Shown piece after piece: positions 29,049 to 38,190 of a stretch of 64,000 nt of DNA. Under the pieces are notes generated by a model, which saw only the letters and a list, made by a program, of their open reading frames with translations, did not search any database and was not told the DNA's origin. Made by a program: the position numbers and the translations under genes. This DNA is from JAFGJQ01 sp052034525. GTDB lineage: Bacteria; Planctomycetota; Phycisphaerae; UBA1845. The stretch is taken from the NCBI GenBank assembly GCA_052034525.1, contig JBPOIK010000008.1:1-64000 (forward strand), written 5' to 3'. The stretch's first letter is position 1. Every line of letters starts with the position of its first letter.

Positions 29049-29717
29049 ATGGTCACACAGCGACTGGTTCCCGGCGTTTTTCTGTCGTGCGTCCTCGGGG
29101 TTCTTCTGGCCGGTTCGGGCTGCGGCCCCGAAGGCGGCGCGTTGCTGTACTGGCTGGGCGCCGGACAGACCGAGAAGGTCAGCGCGGAGTTCGTTCTGGG
29201 GCCCGGCCCGATCCTCGTGCTGGTGGACGATCCGGAGGAGCGTTTGAGCTGGGCGGAAGCCCGCGACCTGCTGGCGGAAGAGACGGCCAACGCCCTGCTG
29301 GCCAGCAAAGCGACGGAGAAGGTGGTCGCCAGCCAGGCCGTGCAGCGGCTGCGCCGGTCGCGATCGGACTTCGAGGACCGCGGCTGCCGCGAGATCGGCG
29401 AGATGGTCAAGGCGGAGCGCGTGCTCTGGCTGCAAGTGGCGGATTTCTTCGCATCCGAGGAGGCGCAGGACCTGACCGCCGCCGCACGCTTCGCCGTTTC
29501 CGTGCGCGTCATCAACGCCAAAGCCCGGACGCGCGACGAAGTCCGCCTCTGGCCGGAAGAGATGGAGGGCCGACCCGTCAAGGCGGAGCTTTCTTCGAAC
29601 GAAATGAGCCGGGTCAAGGGCCGGCGCGAGATCACCCAGGCCCTCGCCGCCAAGCTGGGCAACGAGGTCGCACGCCTTTTCTACGAACACGCTCTGGACG
29701 ACATGATGAAACCATGA
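29049..29717 (+). CDS. lipoprotein of a tandem paralogous pair (second)
   Basis: 222 residues with signal VLGVLLAGSGC. Same plan as its neighbour: ILVLVDDPEERLSWAEARDLLAEETANALL, then VKAERVLWLQVADF, RFAVSVRVINAKART. The ATG follows the previous stop almost directly, and its TGA overlaps the ATG of the following glycosyltransferase (ATGA at 29714), so the three genes are translationally coupled. Function unknown. Confidence 0.7.
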   Translation: MVTQRLVPGVFLSCVLGVLLAGSGCGPEGGALLYWLGAGQTEKVSAEFVLGPGPILVLVDDPEERLSWAEARDLLAEETANALLASKATEKVVASQAVQRLRRSRSDFEDRGCREIGEMVKAERVLWLQVADFFASEEAQDLTAAARFAVSVRVINAKARTRDEVRLWPEEMEGRPVKAELSSNEMSRVKGRREITQALAAKLGNEVARLFYEHALDDMMKP

Positions 29718-30841
29718 TCCGCGTGCTGCACCTGTTCGACGCCTCCGCCGGATGGGAACACCGCCTGGCCCTCCAGTGGCTCCTGGATCGCCTGCCCTCC
29801 GACCGCGTCGAATCGCAACTCGCGGCGATCGACCCTCTCGCCCGCGTCCGGGTGGCCCGCCCGGGCCAGCGCGTGGTCCTGTTTGCACGCCGATTCCGGC
29901 CGGATTCCCTCTACGCCGCCCCGCGGCTGCGTCGATACCTGGATGCTCACGGCATCGACATGGTTCACGCCTGGGGTCTGTCCGCCGCGAAGGTCGCGGA
30001 AGCCGCCGCGTCGGCCAGCGCACGGCCCGTGCTCTTGACTCTCTTTGTCCCGACGCTGACCCGACGTGAGGCGGCCTTCCTTCGAGGCCTGCCGCCGACG
30101 GACCGACGCCCCGTGCTCTGCTCGTCGCGGACCCTGCGCCAACAACTGCTCGAAACCGGACTGCCGCCGGATCGCTGCCTCGTCATCCGGCCGGGTGTGG
30201 ACGGTGACCGCATACACCGTGCCCGCGCGTCGGACCTGCGCGCCCGACTCGGACTGACGCCGGAAAACACGCTTGTGGTCACCCCGGAGCCCGTCGCCCG
30301 AGGCGCCGGCCACTTCGCGGCGCTGTGGACGACGGCCATCCGATCCTTCCTGGACCCCGGAATCCGCGTGGCCCTGCCGGGGGTCTCACGCGAGAAAGAC
30401 CGGCTGCGGAGGCTGATCCGACAACTGGACATGACCCGAATCCTGCTGGACACCGACGAGTCCGTGCCTCACCCGGACCTGGTGGCCGTCGCGGATCTGG
30501 CCGTCGTCGCACCGGCCGCCAACGTCTCCACGGGCACCATCGCATGGGCCATGGCGGCCGGGGTTCCCGTCATCGGCACCGCCGTGCCGTGCGTGGCCGA
30601 GCTCATCACGGAGAACCGGAACGGACGACTGATCGACCCGGCGCCCGCCAAGCGACTGGCCACCCACCTGGCCCGACTGGCCGGCGAGCCGCAGGCGCTC
30701 CGTCGCCTGGCCGAGGTGGCCCGGACGGACGCGGACCGGCTCTTCCGCGTGTGCCGCTACGTGGAGCAGATGCACCGGCTCTACGAAAACCTCACGCACG
30801 GCCGGCTCGCAGCAGACGGGATTGACGACTGCGAACCCTGA
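29714..30841 (+). CDS. GT-B glycosyltransferase (family 4-like)
   Basis: 375 residues. N-terminal lobe MIRVLHLFDASAGWEHRLA and IDMVHAWGLSAAKVAE; C-terminal lobe with RCLVIRPGVDGDRI, TLVVTPEPVARGAGHF, and donor-site region STGTIAWAMAAGVPVIGTAVPCVAELI ... GRLIDP. The usual E-x7-E is not intact (the acidic pair is replaced around NVSTGTIAWAMA), so the donor may be atypical or activity reduced. Start overlaps the upstream lipoprotein stop by ATGA. Acceptor unknown. Confidence 0.75.
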   Translation: MIRVLHLFDASAGWEHRLALQWLLDRLPSDRVESQLAAIDPLARVRVARPGQRVVLFARRFRPDSLYAAPRLRRYLDAHGIDMVHAWGLSAAKVAEAAASASARPVLLTLFVPTLTRREAAFLRGLPPTDRRPVLCSSRTLRQQLLETGLPPDRCLVIRPGVDGDRIHRARASDLRARLGLTPENTLVVTPEPVARGAGHFAALWTTAIRSFLDPGIRVALPGVSREKDRLRRLIRQLDMTRILLDTDESVPHPDLVAVADLAVVAPAANVSTGTIAWAMAAGVPVIGTAVPCVAELITENRNGRLIDPAPAKRLATHLARLAGEPQALRRLAEVARTDADRLFRVCRYVEQMHRLYENLTHGRLAADGIDDCEP

Positions 30842-30866
30842 CGCCGTCCGGGCCCTTGCCGCTCTT

Positions 30867-31415
30867 TCATCGCATCCAATCCGGGCCGGCCACGCAACGG
30901 ACGGCATCCGTCGGCGACAGGGCGGCCAGCAAAGCGGACATGGATCGGCCCAGTGCCGGGTGCAGCAGGTCCGGTGCGATTTCCGCCAGCGGAACCAGCA
31001 CGAAACGACGTTCGTGGAGGCGCGGATGGGGGACGATCAACTCGGCTGTCTCGATGATCCGGTCGGCATAAAACAGCACGTCCACGTCTATCGTGCGCGG
31101 GCCGAACCGCTCCCCGCGCACCCGCCCCAGCTCGGTCTCCACCTGCTGACACGCCTGGAGCAGCGTTCCGGGCGACAGCCGCGTGCGAATGGCCACCACG
31201 GCATTGAGGAACCACCCCTGGTCCGCCGGACCGCCCACGGGAGCCGTTTCGTAGAGGCTCGATGCGCGATCGAGCTCCACGTGCGGCCCGGCCGTCAGAC
31301 GGCCAACCGCCTGACGCATGTGCGTCGGTCGATCCCCGAGGTTGGAGCCCAGCCCCACAAACGCGGTCACGGTCGAATCCAACACCGGTGTTGATGCCTT
31401 GTGCGGGTCCGCCAT
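30867..31415 (-). CDS. folK: HPPK, 6-hydroxymethyl-dihydropterin pyrophosphokinase
   Basis: Folate pathway enzyme transferring pyrophosphate from ATP to 6-hydroxymethyl-dihydropterin. 182 residues. Signatures: FVGLGSNLGDR, SLYETAPVGG, GWFLNAVV, RFGPRTIDVDVLFY and VPHPRLHERRFVLVPL. ATG at 31415 chosen because the conserved FVGLGSN starts 18 residues later; the longer frame to 31706 overlaps the divergent methyltransferase. No folP or folB beside it. Confidence 0.95.
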   Translation of the reverse strand: MADPHKASTPVLDSTVTAFVGLGSNLGDRPTHMRQAVGRLTAGPHVELDRASSLYETAPVGGPADQGWFLNAVVAIRTRLSPGTLLQACQQVETELGRVRGERFGPRTIDVDVLFYADRIIETAELIVPHPRLHERRFVLVPLAEIAPDLLHPALGRSMSALLAALSPTDAVRCVAGPDWMR

Positions 31416-31488
31416 ATGCTTTGAGCGTATCCGCCGGCCCGCCGCGGGCCAACCGCCCGGGCGGGCCCGGTCAGGGAGACTGCACGCC

Positions 31489-32172
31489 GTGAAGGACGCC
31501 CCTGGAGAACCCAACGCCCGGTCGCTCGAGATGAAGAGCCGGGCCCGGCGCCAGTTTGAGGCCTGGTCGAGCACGTACGATCGGTCCATCCTGCACCACT
31601 TCCTGTTCCGCCCGTCGTACGCGGCCGCCCTCCGGGAGATCGGGCAATGGTATACGGAGCATCTGCGGCCGTTCCGGGTTCTGGATGTCGGCTGCGGCAC
31701 GGGCACGCTGACCGGCCTGCTGGCGGCGTCGCCCTGGCCGGTGGAGGCGGTGGGTATGGATTATTCGCCGGGCATGTGCGTGCAGGCCGCGACGAAGGCG
31801 GCACGCGCGGGCCTGTCCGGCACGGCCCGGTTTGTGGCGGGCGACAGCGAGCATCTGCCCTTCGCGGACGGCACGTTTGACGTGGTAACGTGTTCCAACT
31901 CGTTTCACCATTATCCCCAGCAGGACGCAGTGGTGCGGGAGATGCGACGGGTGTTGGGTCCGTCCGGTCGGCTGGTGCTGATCGACGGCTTTCGTGACAA
32001 CGTCATCGGCTGGGTGACTTTTGACGTGCTGATCAAGCTGGCCGAAAGCGCCGTACGGCACGCCACCTGGCAGGAGACGCATCGATACTTTGTCGACGCC
32101 GGCTTCCGCACGATCCGGCGCCGGAAGATCAGCTTCTGGCTCCCGCTGCTGGTGACGGTGGGAGATGTGTAA
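31489..32172 (+). CDS. class I SAM-dependent methyltransferase
   Basis: 227 residues. GTG 31489 with GGGAG about ten bases upstream. Motif I VLDVGCGTGTLTG, motif II AVGMDYSPGMC, post-I ARFVAGDSEHLPFADGTFDVVTCSNSFHHYP, then VLGPSGRLVLIDG. UbiE/COQ5-like in pattern, so the acceptor is probably a small molecule or lipid, but not assignable. Divergent from folK (73 bp between). Confidence 0.87.
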   Translation: MKDAPGEPNARSLEMKSRARRQFEAWSSTYDRSILHHFLFRPSYAAALREIGQWYTEHLRPFRVLDVGCGTGTLTGLLAASPWPVEAVGMDYSPGMCVQAATKAARAGLSGTARFVAGDSEHLPFADGTFDVVTCSNSFHHYPQQDAVVREMRRVLGPSGRLVLIDGFRDNVIGWVTFDVLIKLAESAVRHATWQETHRYFVDAGFRTIRRRKISFWLPLLVTVGDV

Positions 32173-32255
32173 TCGCCCATTTCGCGGTGCGGATCAGGCG
32201 ATTTTGCTTCCGGCCTCCGTGTTCCGCCAACCGCGCTGGGACGCGATGATCTCGC

Positions 32256-33617
32256 TTAGGCGTGAGCCCCGGTCGGATGGGCCGAGGCCAGGATGCGCGA
32301 CACCCACACCACGCCCAGGCTGCCCACAAGCACGTCCGTGACCAGGCGGCCCCCAAAGACGCCCATGACGCCGCAGAGGCGGGCCCCCAGAAAGGACAGC
32401 GGAATCAGCAGCACCAGAATGCGTATCGCATTCAGCGCGGTGGCCGACAGCGGCCGATGCATTCCGGTCAGGAAGAATCCGCTGTAGCGATGCACCTCCA
32501 TCATTCCGTAGCCGAAGGAGACGATTCGGACGTACGAGATGAGCGTACCGGCCACCCTCGGATCGGCGGTGAAGATCGCCGCCATCCACGGGGCGGCCAG
32601 GAAGAACACAACGGCCGTCAGGCCGCCGTAGCCGATCGCGAAACGCGTGGAGAACTGACGGGCTTGCCGGACTCGATCCATGCGTCCGGCCCCGAAATTC
32701 TGGCTTACAAACGGCATCAGGGAAATGCCCAGCGCCATGGGCACCATGAACGCGAACATCTCGATCCGCCCGGCCGCCCCGGTGGCTGCCACCACTTCGG
32801 GGCCGAAACCGCTGAGAATACGCGTGATGACCGTCGCCGAGACCGGCATCAGAATCATACTCAAGGTGGCGGGCACCGCGAAGCGGGTGATTCGGCGTTG
32901 GGATGCGATGTATGCGGTGAAGCGCACCGCCCGGCGAGCCAGCAGGCGATGCTTTCGGACGAGCAGGTGGATCAACCAGGCCGTCGAGACGGCCTGTGCG
33001 ATGACGGTGGCCAGCGCCGCCCCGCGAATCCCCATGGCCGGACAGCCCAGGTAACCGAAGATCATGATCGGGTCGAGGATCACGTTCAAAACGGTCCCCA
33101 GGATCATCAATCCGCTGGCGGCCCTGGAATCGCCCTTGGAAATCAGGATGCCGTTGCCCAGCATGGGCAGGGTCATGAACACCGCGCCGACGTACCACGT
33201 GCGCATGTACTGGCCGATGAGCGGAAGCGTCCGGTCGTCTGCCCCGAGGGCGGCAAAGACCGGTTGGATGAGAAGATAGCCGCCCACGGACAGAACGGCC
33301 GTCACACACAGGGCCAGCATCAGGCCGTGCGTGACGAGGCGGACGGCGTCCGGGTGGTCGTGGCGTCCGATCGCGTGGGACACCAGGGTGGTGACCCCGG
33401 AGCCGATTCCGTGGGCGACGCAGGTCAGCAGCATGACGACGGGGAACGTGAACCCCATCGCCGCCAGCGGCAGCGTCCCCAGGCGGGAGACGAACCACGT
33501 GTCCGTCAGGTTGTAGGCGTTCATCGCGAACGTGCCGGCCAGCATCGGGAAAGCCATGCCGAACAGCGTGCGCGGGACGCTTTTTCGAACCAGAACGGCG
33601 GCGGAAGGCTGCTTCAT
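32256..33617 (-). CDS. MATE-family efflux transporter
   Basis: 453 residues, twelve hydrophobic segments. MATE signatures: GMAFPMLAGTFAMNAYNLTDTWFVSRLG at helix 1, then MMLTCVAHGIGSGVTTLVSHAIG, and the second-half copy MALGISLMPFVSQNFGAGRMDRVRQA. Likely a cation-coupled exporter. Upstream in-frame codons to 33734 exist, but ATG 33617 overlaps the stop of a small zinc-ribbon frame (ATGA), which fixes the start. Confidence 0.9.
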   Translation of the reverse strand: MKQPSAAVLVRKSVPRTLFGMAFPMLAGTFAMNAYNLTDTWFVSRLGTLPLAAMGFTFPVVMLLTCVAHGIGSGVTTLVSHAIGRHDHPDAVRLVTHGLMLALCVTAVLSVGGYLLIQPVFAALGADDRTLPLIGQYMRTWYVGAVFMTLPMLGNGILISKGDSRAASGLMILGTVLNVILDPIMIFGYLGCPAMGIRGAALATVIAQAVSTAWLIHLLVRKHRLLARRAVRFTAYIASQRRITRFAVPATLSMILMPVSATVITRILSGFGPEVVAATGAAGRIEMFAFMVPMALGISLMPFVSQNFGAGRMDRVRQARQFSTRFAIGYGGLTAVVFFLAAPWMAAIFTADPRVAGTLISYVRIVSFGYGMMEVHRYSGFFLTGMHRPLSATALNAIRILVLLIPLSFLGARLCGVMGVFGGRLVTDVLVGSLGVVWVSRILASAHPTGAHA

Positions 33618-33710
33618 GTCGCTTGGCCGCATTCTGGGCAGACGCCCGTCACCGTGCCGGTCAGAACGTATCCGCATTTGCGGCAATTCCCCTTCGGCGG
33701 TCGGCGGCAT
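33614..33710 (-). pseudogene. zinc-ribbon microprotein interrupted by a one-base frameshift
   Basis: From ATG 33710 the frame reads MPPTAEG and then leaves the zinc-ribbon frame at a run of four C (33689-33692; GGGG on the coding strand). Removing one base joins it to NCRKCGYVLTGTVTGVCPEC-GQAT and a TGA at 33614 that overlaps the MATE start by ATGA. Two CxxC pairs 13 residues apart form a classical zinc ribbon, common in planctomycete small proteins. Either a real frameshift, a sequencing error in the G run, or a frame used by slippage. Restored length is 31 residues. Confidence 0.55.
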
Positions 33711-33730
33711 ATCGGGATCGCGTGGTGCGT

Positions 33731-34525
33731 TCACGGAGTCGCGTCGTGCAAGACGCCGCGGGTGGCGGCAAGCTGGACGAGCATCTCACGGAATTTTGTC
33801 TGCAAATCCGCAAGCGCCGCGGCCTGGGCCTCGCGCCGAACCCGGTCGCGGGCGATCTTCACGGCCCCGGGCAGCACGTTCTCCTCGCGCAGTGCCTCGC
33901 CCTCGACCGTGGCCAGAATGAAACCACTGCGCGTGTCGACCAGCACGCCCTGGCAGACGGTATAGTGCCCCACGGTGTGGCCCGGCACCACAAACAGTCC
34001 GACAAACGTCCAGTACGCCATGGCCGCGTCGTTGTAGCCCTCGCTCCACTCGTCATCCTGCGCGTAGACAAACAGCAGCGGAGCATGCAGCAGGGCGGCG
34101 GCATCCCGCAGCCCCTTGAGGCTCCCCGGCGCGGGCGCCACCAGGGGACTGACCAACTGGACCTGCTCCACGATTCGCGTGCCGCCCGCCTGCAGGTCGC
34201 CGGGCAGGCTGCGCCAGCCTTCCGCCTCGACGCCGCGCAGCATCTCCACCGGGTCGTTCTGCCGAGCCTCGGCGGAGCGGTAGTCCCAGCGGGCGGGCGT
34301 CGGCATCTTGGCGACGGCCAGCGTGGTGGGAAAGACAGGCCGGACATCCGCCGTCAGGTAGGTCTCCACCTTGAAGTCGCTGAGGTTCTCCAGCTCCGGC
34401 GAAAGGAGCGACAATTTCGGCACGGGCCGGACGATACCCGGGTATGGCGTCGCGCACCCACCCAGCCATGCGCCTGCGGCCAGCATACACACCGCACCGT
34501 GCACTCGCAGACGAGAGTGATTCAT
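33731..34525 (-). CDS. lipoprotein of unknown function
   Basis: 264 residues, ATG 34525 with GGAGG eight bases upstream. Lipobox AWLGGC. The body contains LPGDLQAGGTRIVEQVQLVSPLV, APLLFVYAQDDEWSE, a hydrophobic stretch AYWTFVGLFVVPGHTVGHYTV and VLVDTRSGFILATVEGEA, then an Arg/Ala-rich helix. The LLFVYA ... VDTRSGxILATxEG pattern is seen in other planctomycete lipoproteins; no function is known. The following zinc-ribbon frame and MATE gene lie immediately downstream. Confidence 0.7.
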   Translation of the reverse strand: MNHSRLRVHGAVCMLAAGAWLGGCATPYPGIVRPVPKLSLLSPELENLSDFKVETYLTADVRPVFPTTLAVAKMPTPARWDYRSAEARQNDPVEMLRGVEAEGWRSLPGDLQAGGTRIVEQVQLVSPLVAPAPGSLKGLRDAAALLHAPLLFVYAQDDEWSEGYNDAAMAYWTFVGLFVVPGHTVGHYTVCQGVLVDTRSGFILATVEGEALREENVLPGAVKIARDRVRREAQAAALADLQTKFREMLVQLAATRGVLHDATP

Positions 34526-34793
34526 GAACGTACCCTCCACTCGGATCTGCCCGCGCCCGAGCCGATCTGCCTGCGCCCGACACCGCTCGCACGCCCCTTT
34601 GTCTCTACAGACAAGAGGCGGAACCGCTCGTTCGACCCACGACCATCGACAAAGCCGGCCCCATGTCACGCCCCCGCGAGGCGCGAAACCTGGCCGTCTG
34701 TCAACAGAGCGAAACCGGTCCGTTGTGCGGGTCGGCCGTTGCCGGCTCCGCCCGCAAAAGGATAGAACCCCGCCCCACGGACGCTCTCCCGCT

Positions 34794-35732
34794 TCAGCGG
34801 CGGGCCAGCAGCACCATCAGGGCCTTCTGGGCGTGCAGGCGGTTCTCCGCCTGGTCGAAGATGGCCGAGTTGGGCAGCCGGGAGGCCTCGTATTCGATTT
34901 CCTCGCCGTAATGCGCGGGCAGGCAGTGCAGAATCACCACGTCCGGACGGGCCGCCTTCACCAGCTTCCGGTTGATCTGGAAGCCCTGGAACTTGCCGCG
35001 CCGGCTCTGGGCCTCCGCCTCCTGGCCCATGCTGGCCCACACGTCGGTGTAAAGCACGTCCGCGGCCTCCGCCAGCGCGAGCGGGTCGTTGCCGATCGTG
35101 ATCGAACCGCCCCGGGAACCGGCGATGGCCGACGAATCCACGGTGATTTCGCCGTCGGGCTCGAAACCGGGCGGCGTGGCGATGCGCACGTGCATGCCCA
35201 TCAGCGCGCCGCCGTACATGATGGAATGGGCTACGTTGTTGCCGTCGCCGACATACACCCAGGTCAGGCCCTCCAGGCGGCCCTTCTTCTCCCAGATGGT
35301 CTGCATGTCCGCGAGAATCTGACAGGGATGCTCGCGGTCGCTCAACCCGTTGATCACCGGGCAGGTCGCGTAACGCGCCAGGTCCACGACGATGTCGTGG
35401 CCGAAGGTTCGGGCCATGATCAGGTCTGCGAACCTGGACAACACCCGCGCGATGTCTTCCGTCGTTTCGCGCTCGCCCAGCTTGATGTCCGACGGGGCCA
35501 GGTAGATCGCGTGCCCGCCGAGCTGCGTCATGCCCGCCTCGAACGAAACGCGGGTGCGCAGCGACGGCTTCTGGAAGATCATGGCCAGTGTCCGGCCCGC
35601 CAGCAGCGGGTGGGGCTGGCCGCGAAAGCGCTCCAGCTTCAGGGCCTCGGCGGTCTTGAGGACTTCCCAGACCTCTTCCGTGCTCAGATCCTTCATGTTG
35701 ACGAAACTGCGCCCGCTGAGATTGACGGCCAT
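34794..35732 (-). CDS. argF: ornithine carbamoyltransferase
   Basis: Arginine pathway: carbamoyl phosphate plus ornithine to citrulline. 312 residues. Carbamoyl-phosphate motif KPSLRTRVSFE, then ARTFGHD, REHPCQILADMQTI, ornithine-side DVWASMGQE and HCLPAHYGEEI. All catalytic motifs intact. ATG 35732 has GGGGAG eight bases upstream. The frame remains open far upstream but nothing conserved is lost by the shorter start. 167 bp after isocitrate dehydrogenase on the same strand. Confidence 0.96.
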   Translation of the reverse strand: MAVNLSGRSFVNMKDLSTEEVWEVLKTAEALKLERFRGQPHPLLAGRTLAMIFQKPSLRTRVSFEAGMTQLGGHAIYLAPSDIKLGERETTEDIARVLSRFADLIMARTFGHDIVVDLARYATCPVINGLSDREHPCQILADMQTIWEKKGRLEGLTWVYVGDGNNVAHSIMYGGALMGMHVRIATPPGFEPDGEITVDSSAIAGSRGGSITIGNDPLALAEAADVLYTDVWASMGQEAEAQSRRGKFQGFQINRKLVKAARPDVVILHCLPAHYGEEIEYEASRLPNSAIFDQAENRLHAQKALMVLLARR

Positions 35733-35899
35733 GGCGACAACTCCCCTTTTGTTGGAACTGATGCAAAACGCGACTCGCAGACACGGATCGTCCAGCACGG
35801 CCCGCGCCGCACGCCGGAGGAGAAATCGTATCGCCGGCGCCCGGGCGCGGCAACGCCCGGGGCGGCGCTTTCGGTCGCATTCCCGGGCGTTGTCCGCCG

Positions 35900-36907
35900 C
35901 TACAGGCGGCGCAGCAGAGCCTCCGTGAATTGGCGCGTGTCGGCCGTTCCCCCGATGTCGCGGGTGCGCTCGGCCGGGTTGCCTTCCTGCAGCACGGCGT
36001 TGTAGGCCGCTTTGATACGGTCGGCCGCGGCCGTTTCGCCGATATGGTTGAGCATCATGACTCCGCTCATGATCAGCGCCAGCGGGTTGGCCACGCCCTG
36101 GCCGGTGATGTCCGGCGCCGAGCCGTGAACGGCCTCGAATACCGCGGCTTCGTCCCCGAAGTTCGCGCCCGGCACAACGCCCAGACCGCCGACCAGCCCG
36201 GCGCAGAGGTCGCTGATCACGTCGCCATAGAGGTTTTCCAGCAGCAGCATGTCGAAACGACCCGGATCCGTCACAAGCTGCATACAACCGTTGTCGATGA
36301 TGAGCTCGTCGTAGGCGATGTCCGGCGCGGTTTCCTGGTGCACCTTTCGCGCGCACTCGATGAACAGCCCGTCGGACTTCTTCATGATGTTGGCCTTGTG
36401 GAACACCGTGATCCGCTTGCGATTCCGCTTCCGGGCGTAGTCGAAGGCGAAGCGGGCGATCCGCTCGCAGCCGGCGCAGGTGGCGATCTTGAGGCTCTGC
36501 ACCACGCCCGGGACGATTTCGTTTTCCAGGCCGGAGTACAGGCCTTCGGAGTTCTCGCGGATGACCACGATCTCCACGTTCTCATACCGGGTCCGGATGC
36601 CCGGCATGGATCGCACCGGCCGCACGGCCGCATACAGGTTCAGGGCCTTGCGGAGCTGTACGTTGACGCTGGCGAACCCCTTGCCGATGGGCGTGGTGAT
36701 CGGCCCCTTGATGGCCACCTTGTGCTCGCGGATAGCCTCCAAGGTCCGCGCGGGCAACACGTCGCCGTGAACGTCGGCCGCTGCCGCGCCCGCGGGCAAC
36801 GTGATCCACTGGATTCTCGCCCCGGACGCGTCCAGCACCTGTCGCATCGCCTGCGAGACTTCCGGCCCGATGCCGTCGCCGGGAATCAGGCAGATTGTGT
36901 GAGTCAT
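35900..36907 (-). CDS. NAD-dependent isocitrate dehydrogenase
   Basis: 335 residues of the isocitrate/isopropylmalate dehydrogenase family. The substrate loop ASVNVQLRKALNLYAAVRP (S-x-N-x-x-L-R) marks isocitrate rather than isopropylmalate. Further motifs: VVIRENSEGLYSG, the catalytic KANIMK, DNGCMQLV, LLLENLYGDVISD and HGSAPDITGQGVANP, whose Asp-Ile favours NAD. Oxidative decarboxylation of isocitrate in the TCA cycle; sdhCAB elsewhere in the window belongs to the same cycle. GAGGTG precedes the ATG. Homoisocitrate or tartrate dehydrogenase are less likely alternatives. Confidence 0.88.
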   Translation of the reverse strand: MTHTICLIPGDGIGPEVSQAMRQVLDASGARIQWITLPAGAAAADVHGDVLPARTLEAIREHKVAIKGPITTPIGKGFASVNVQLRKALNLYAAVRPVRSMPGIRTRYENVEIVVIRENSEGLYSGLENEIVPGVVQSLKIATCAGCERIARFAFDYARKRNRKRITVFHKANIMKKSDGLFIECARKVHQETAPDIAYDELIIDNGCMQLVTDPGRFDMLLLENLYGDVISDLCAGLVGGLGVVPGANFGDEAAVFEAVHGSAPDITGQGVANPLALIMSGVMMLNHIGETAAADRIKAAYNAVLQEGNPAERTRDIGGTADTRQFTEALLRRL

Positions 36908-36943
36908 AAACCACCTCGTGGAATGCGGAAGCCTCCCAAGGTC

Positions 36944-37414
36944 TCAACTCAACGCCGCCAATACTTCCTCAACGTGTCCGTCGACCTTGACCTTGCGGAA
37001 CACCTTTTCAATCCGGCCATCCCGGCCAATGATGAATGTGCTTCGCTCGATCCCCCGGACAGTCTTTCCGTACAAATTCTTTTCGCGGATTACGCCGTAC
37101 TTCGCACAGACCGCCCCATCCTCGTCGCTGAGCAGCAGAAACGGCAGATGGAATTTCTGGATGAACTTGTCATGCGAGGCCAGGCTGTCGCGGCTAACGC
37201 CCAATATGACCGCCTCCTGGTCTGCGAATTGGGCCGCCCGGTCCCGAAAGTCACAAGCCTCCCGGGTGCAGCCGGAGGTGTTGTCTCTCGGATAGAAGTA
37301 CAAGACCACCCGTTGTTTATGCTTAAAATCCTTCAGTGAAACTTTTGTTCCGTTGCTGGCCGGCAACGTAAACGCCGGCGCCGCCTTGCCTTCCACCACG
37401 GGTGCCACGGACAC
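36944..37414 (-). CDS. bcp: thioredoxin-dependent peroxiredoxin, PrxQ/BCP type
   Basis: Reduces hydroperoxides with thiols. 156 residues. LYFYPRDNTSGCTREACDFRD places the peroxidatic Cys49 and resolving Cys54 five apart, the PrxQ C-x4-C arrangement; Arg in GIERSTFIIG completes the active site. GTG start at 37414; a second GTG two codons on is better placed for the GGGAG. Leads the run prxQ > idh > argF. Confidence 0.94.
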   Translation of the reverse strand: MSVAPVVEGKAAPAFTLPASNGTKVSLKDFKHKQRVVLYFYPRDNTSGCTREACDFRDRAAQFADQEAVILGVSRDSLASHDKFIQKFHLPFLLLSDEDGAVCAKYGVIREKNLYGKTVRGIERSTFIIGRDGRIEKVFRKVKVDGHVEEVLAALS

Positions 37415-37975
37415 GCTCCCTGTTCACCTCGAGTTTCCCGAACGCAGAAAGTGTAGCCACCCCGCCCGGCGATGGCCAGTACGCGCGAAATCGGATGCTT
37501 GCCCCCGGAACCGAGTCGTGAACCCGGCGAAGGCGGCGAGAGTTGGGCCGTTTGCCATGGCGGTCACTCGGGAGGCTTCCATCGGCAGGTCGGCGGGAAC
37601 CCCGTTTGTCCCGCGTCGTTACCGGCACGGCTTCGTTCCGTGCCCCGAAGACCCACGCCGGCTGATGATTCTCGATCCTTACATCCACGTGCGTTCCGGG
37701 GTGCGCCCGCGGACCGTCGTGGGTTCGGTGGGGCTTGTCTGAGGCCGAGCGGGTTTTCATCACGGCAGAACCGATGCACCGCACGTATGCGTTCGGCGAA
37801 TTGCCGCTGGCGTCGGGAGGCGGCGATGCGGCAGTCTGGGGGCGTAGGAAGCGCATCCCGTTTGGAAAGCCGAACACGTTGCCCGGTCCAGCACAGAATC
37901 CAGGCGAATGATGAACCGCACGTTTGAACCGGCGGCGACACCCTGGACACCCGATTCGCCGGGCACCCGCTTTCG
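37415..37975. other. gene-poor region between prxQ and tRNA-Ser
   Basis: About 560 bp with several overlapping open frames and no protein pattern or RBS that I trust. The prxQ promoter must lie here but no clear hexamer pair was found. Confidence 0.35.
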
Positions 37976-38004
37976 TTTACGCCCCAAACCGCCGATGATA
38001 TACT
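37976..38004 (+). promoter_or_regulatory. promoter of tRNA-Ser
   Basis: -35 TTTACG (37976-37981), 17-base spacer, -10 TATACT (37999-38004). Predicted start near 38011, 87 bases before the mature tRNA. Confidence 0.5.
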
Positions 38005-38097
38005 GCACCTCATGGCGACGGTTCGGACGTCGAACAGCATTCCACCGCAGCGGGGCAAGGCTGTCGTTCGTCCAACCGCTTCTCCAGTTGCGTGAGT

Positions 38098-38184
38098 GGA
38101 GAGGTGTCCGAGTGGCCGAAGGAGCACGCTTGGAAAGCGTGTGTACGGGTAACCGTACCGCGGGTTCGAATCCCGCCCTCTCCG
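38098..38184 (+). tRNA. tRNA-Ser (anticodon GGA)
   Basis: 87 bases. Acceptor stem GGAGAGG/CCTCTCC with discriminator G, anticodon stem CACGC/GCGTG around loop TTGGAAA with anticodon GGA at 38132-38134, long variable arm TGTACGGGTAACCGTACC as required for tRNA-Ser, and T-arm GCGGGTTCGAATCCCGC. Reads UCC and UCU. The 3' CCA is not encoded. A terminator follows six bases later. Confidence 0.97.
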
Positions 38185-38190
38185 AATCGT

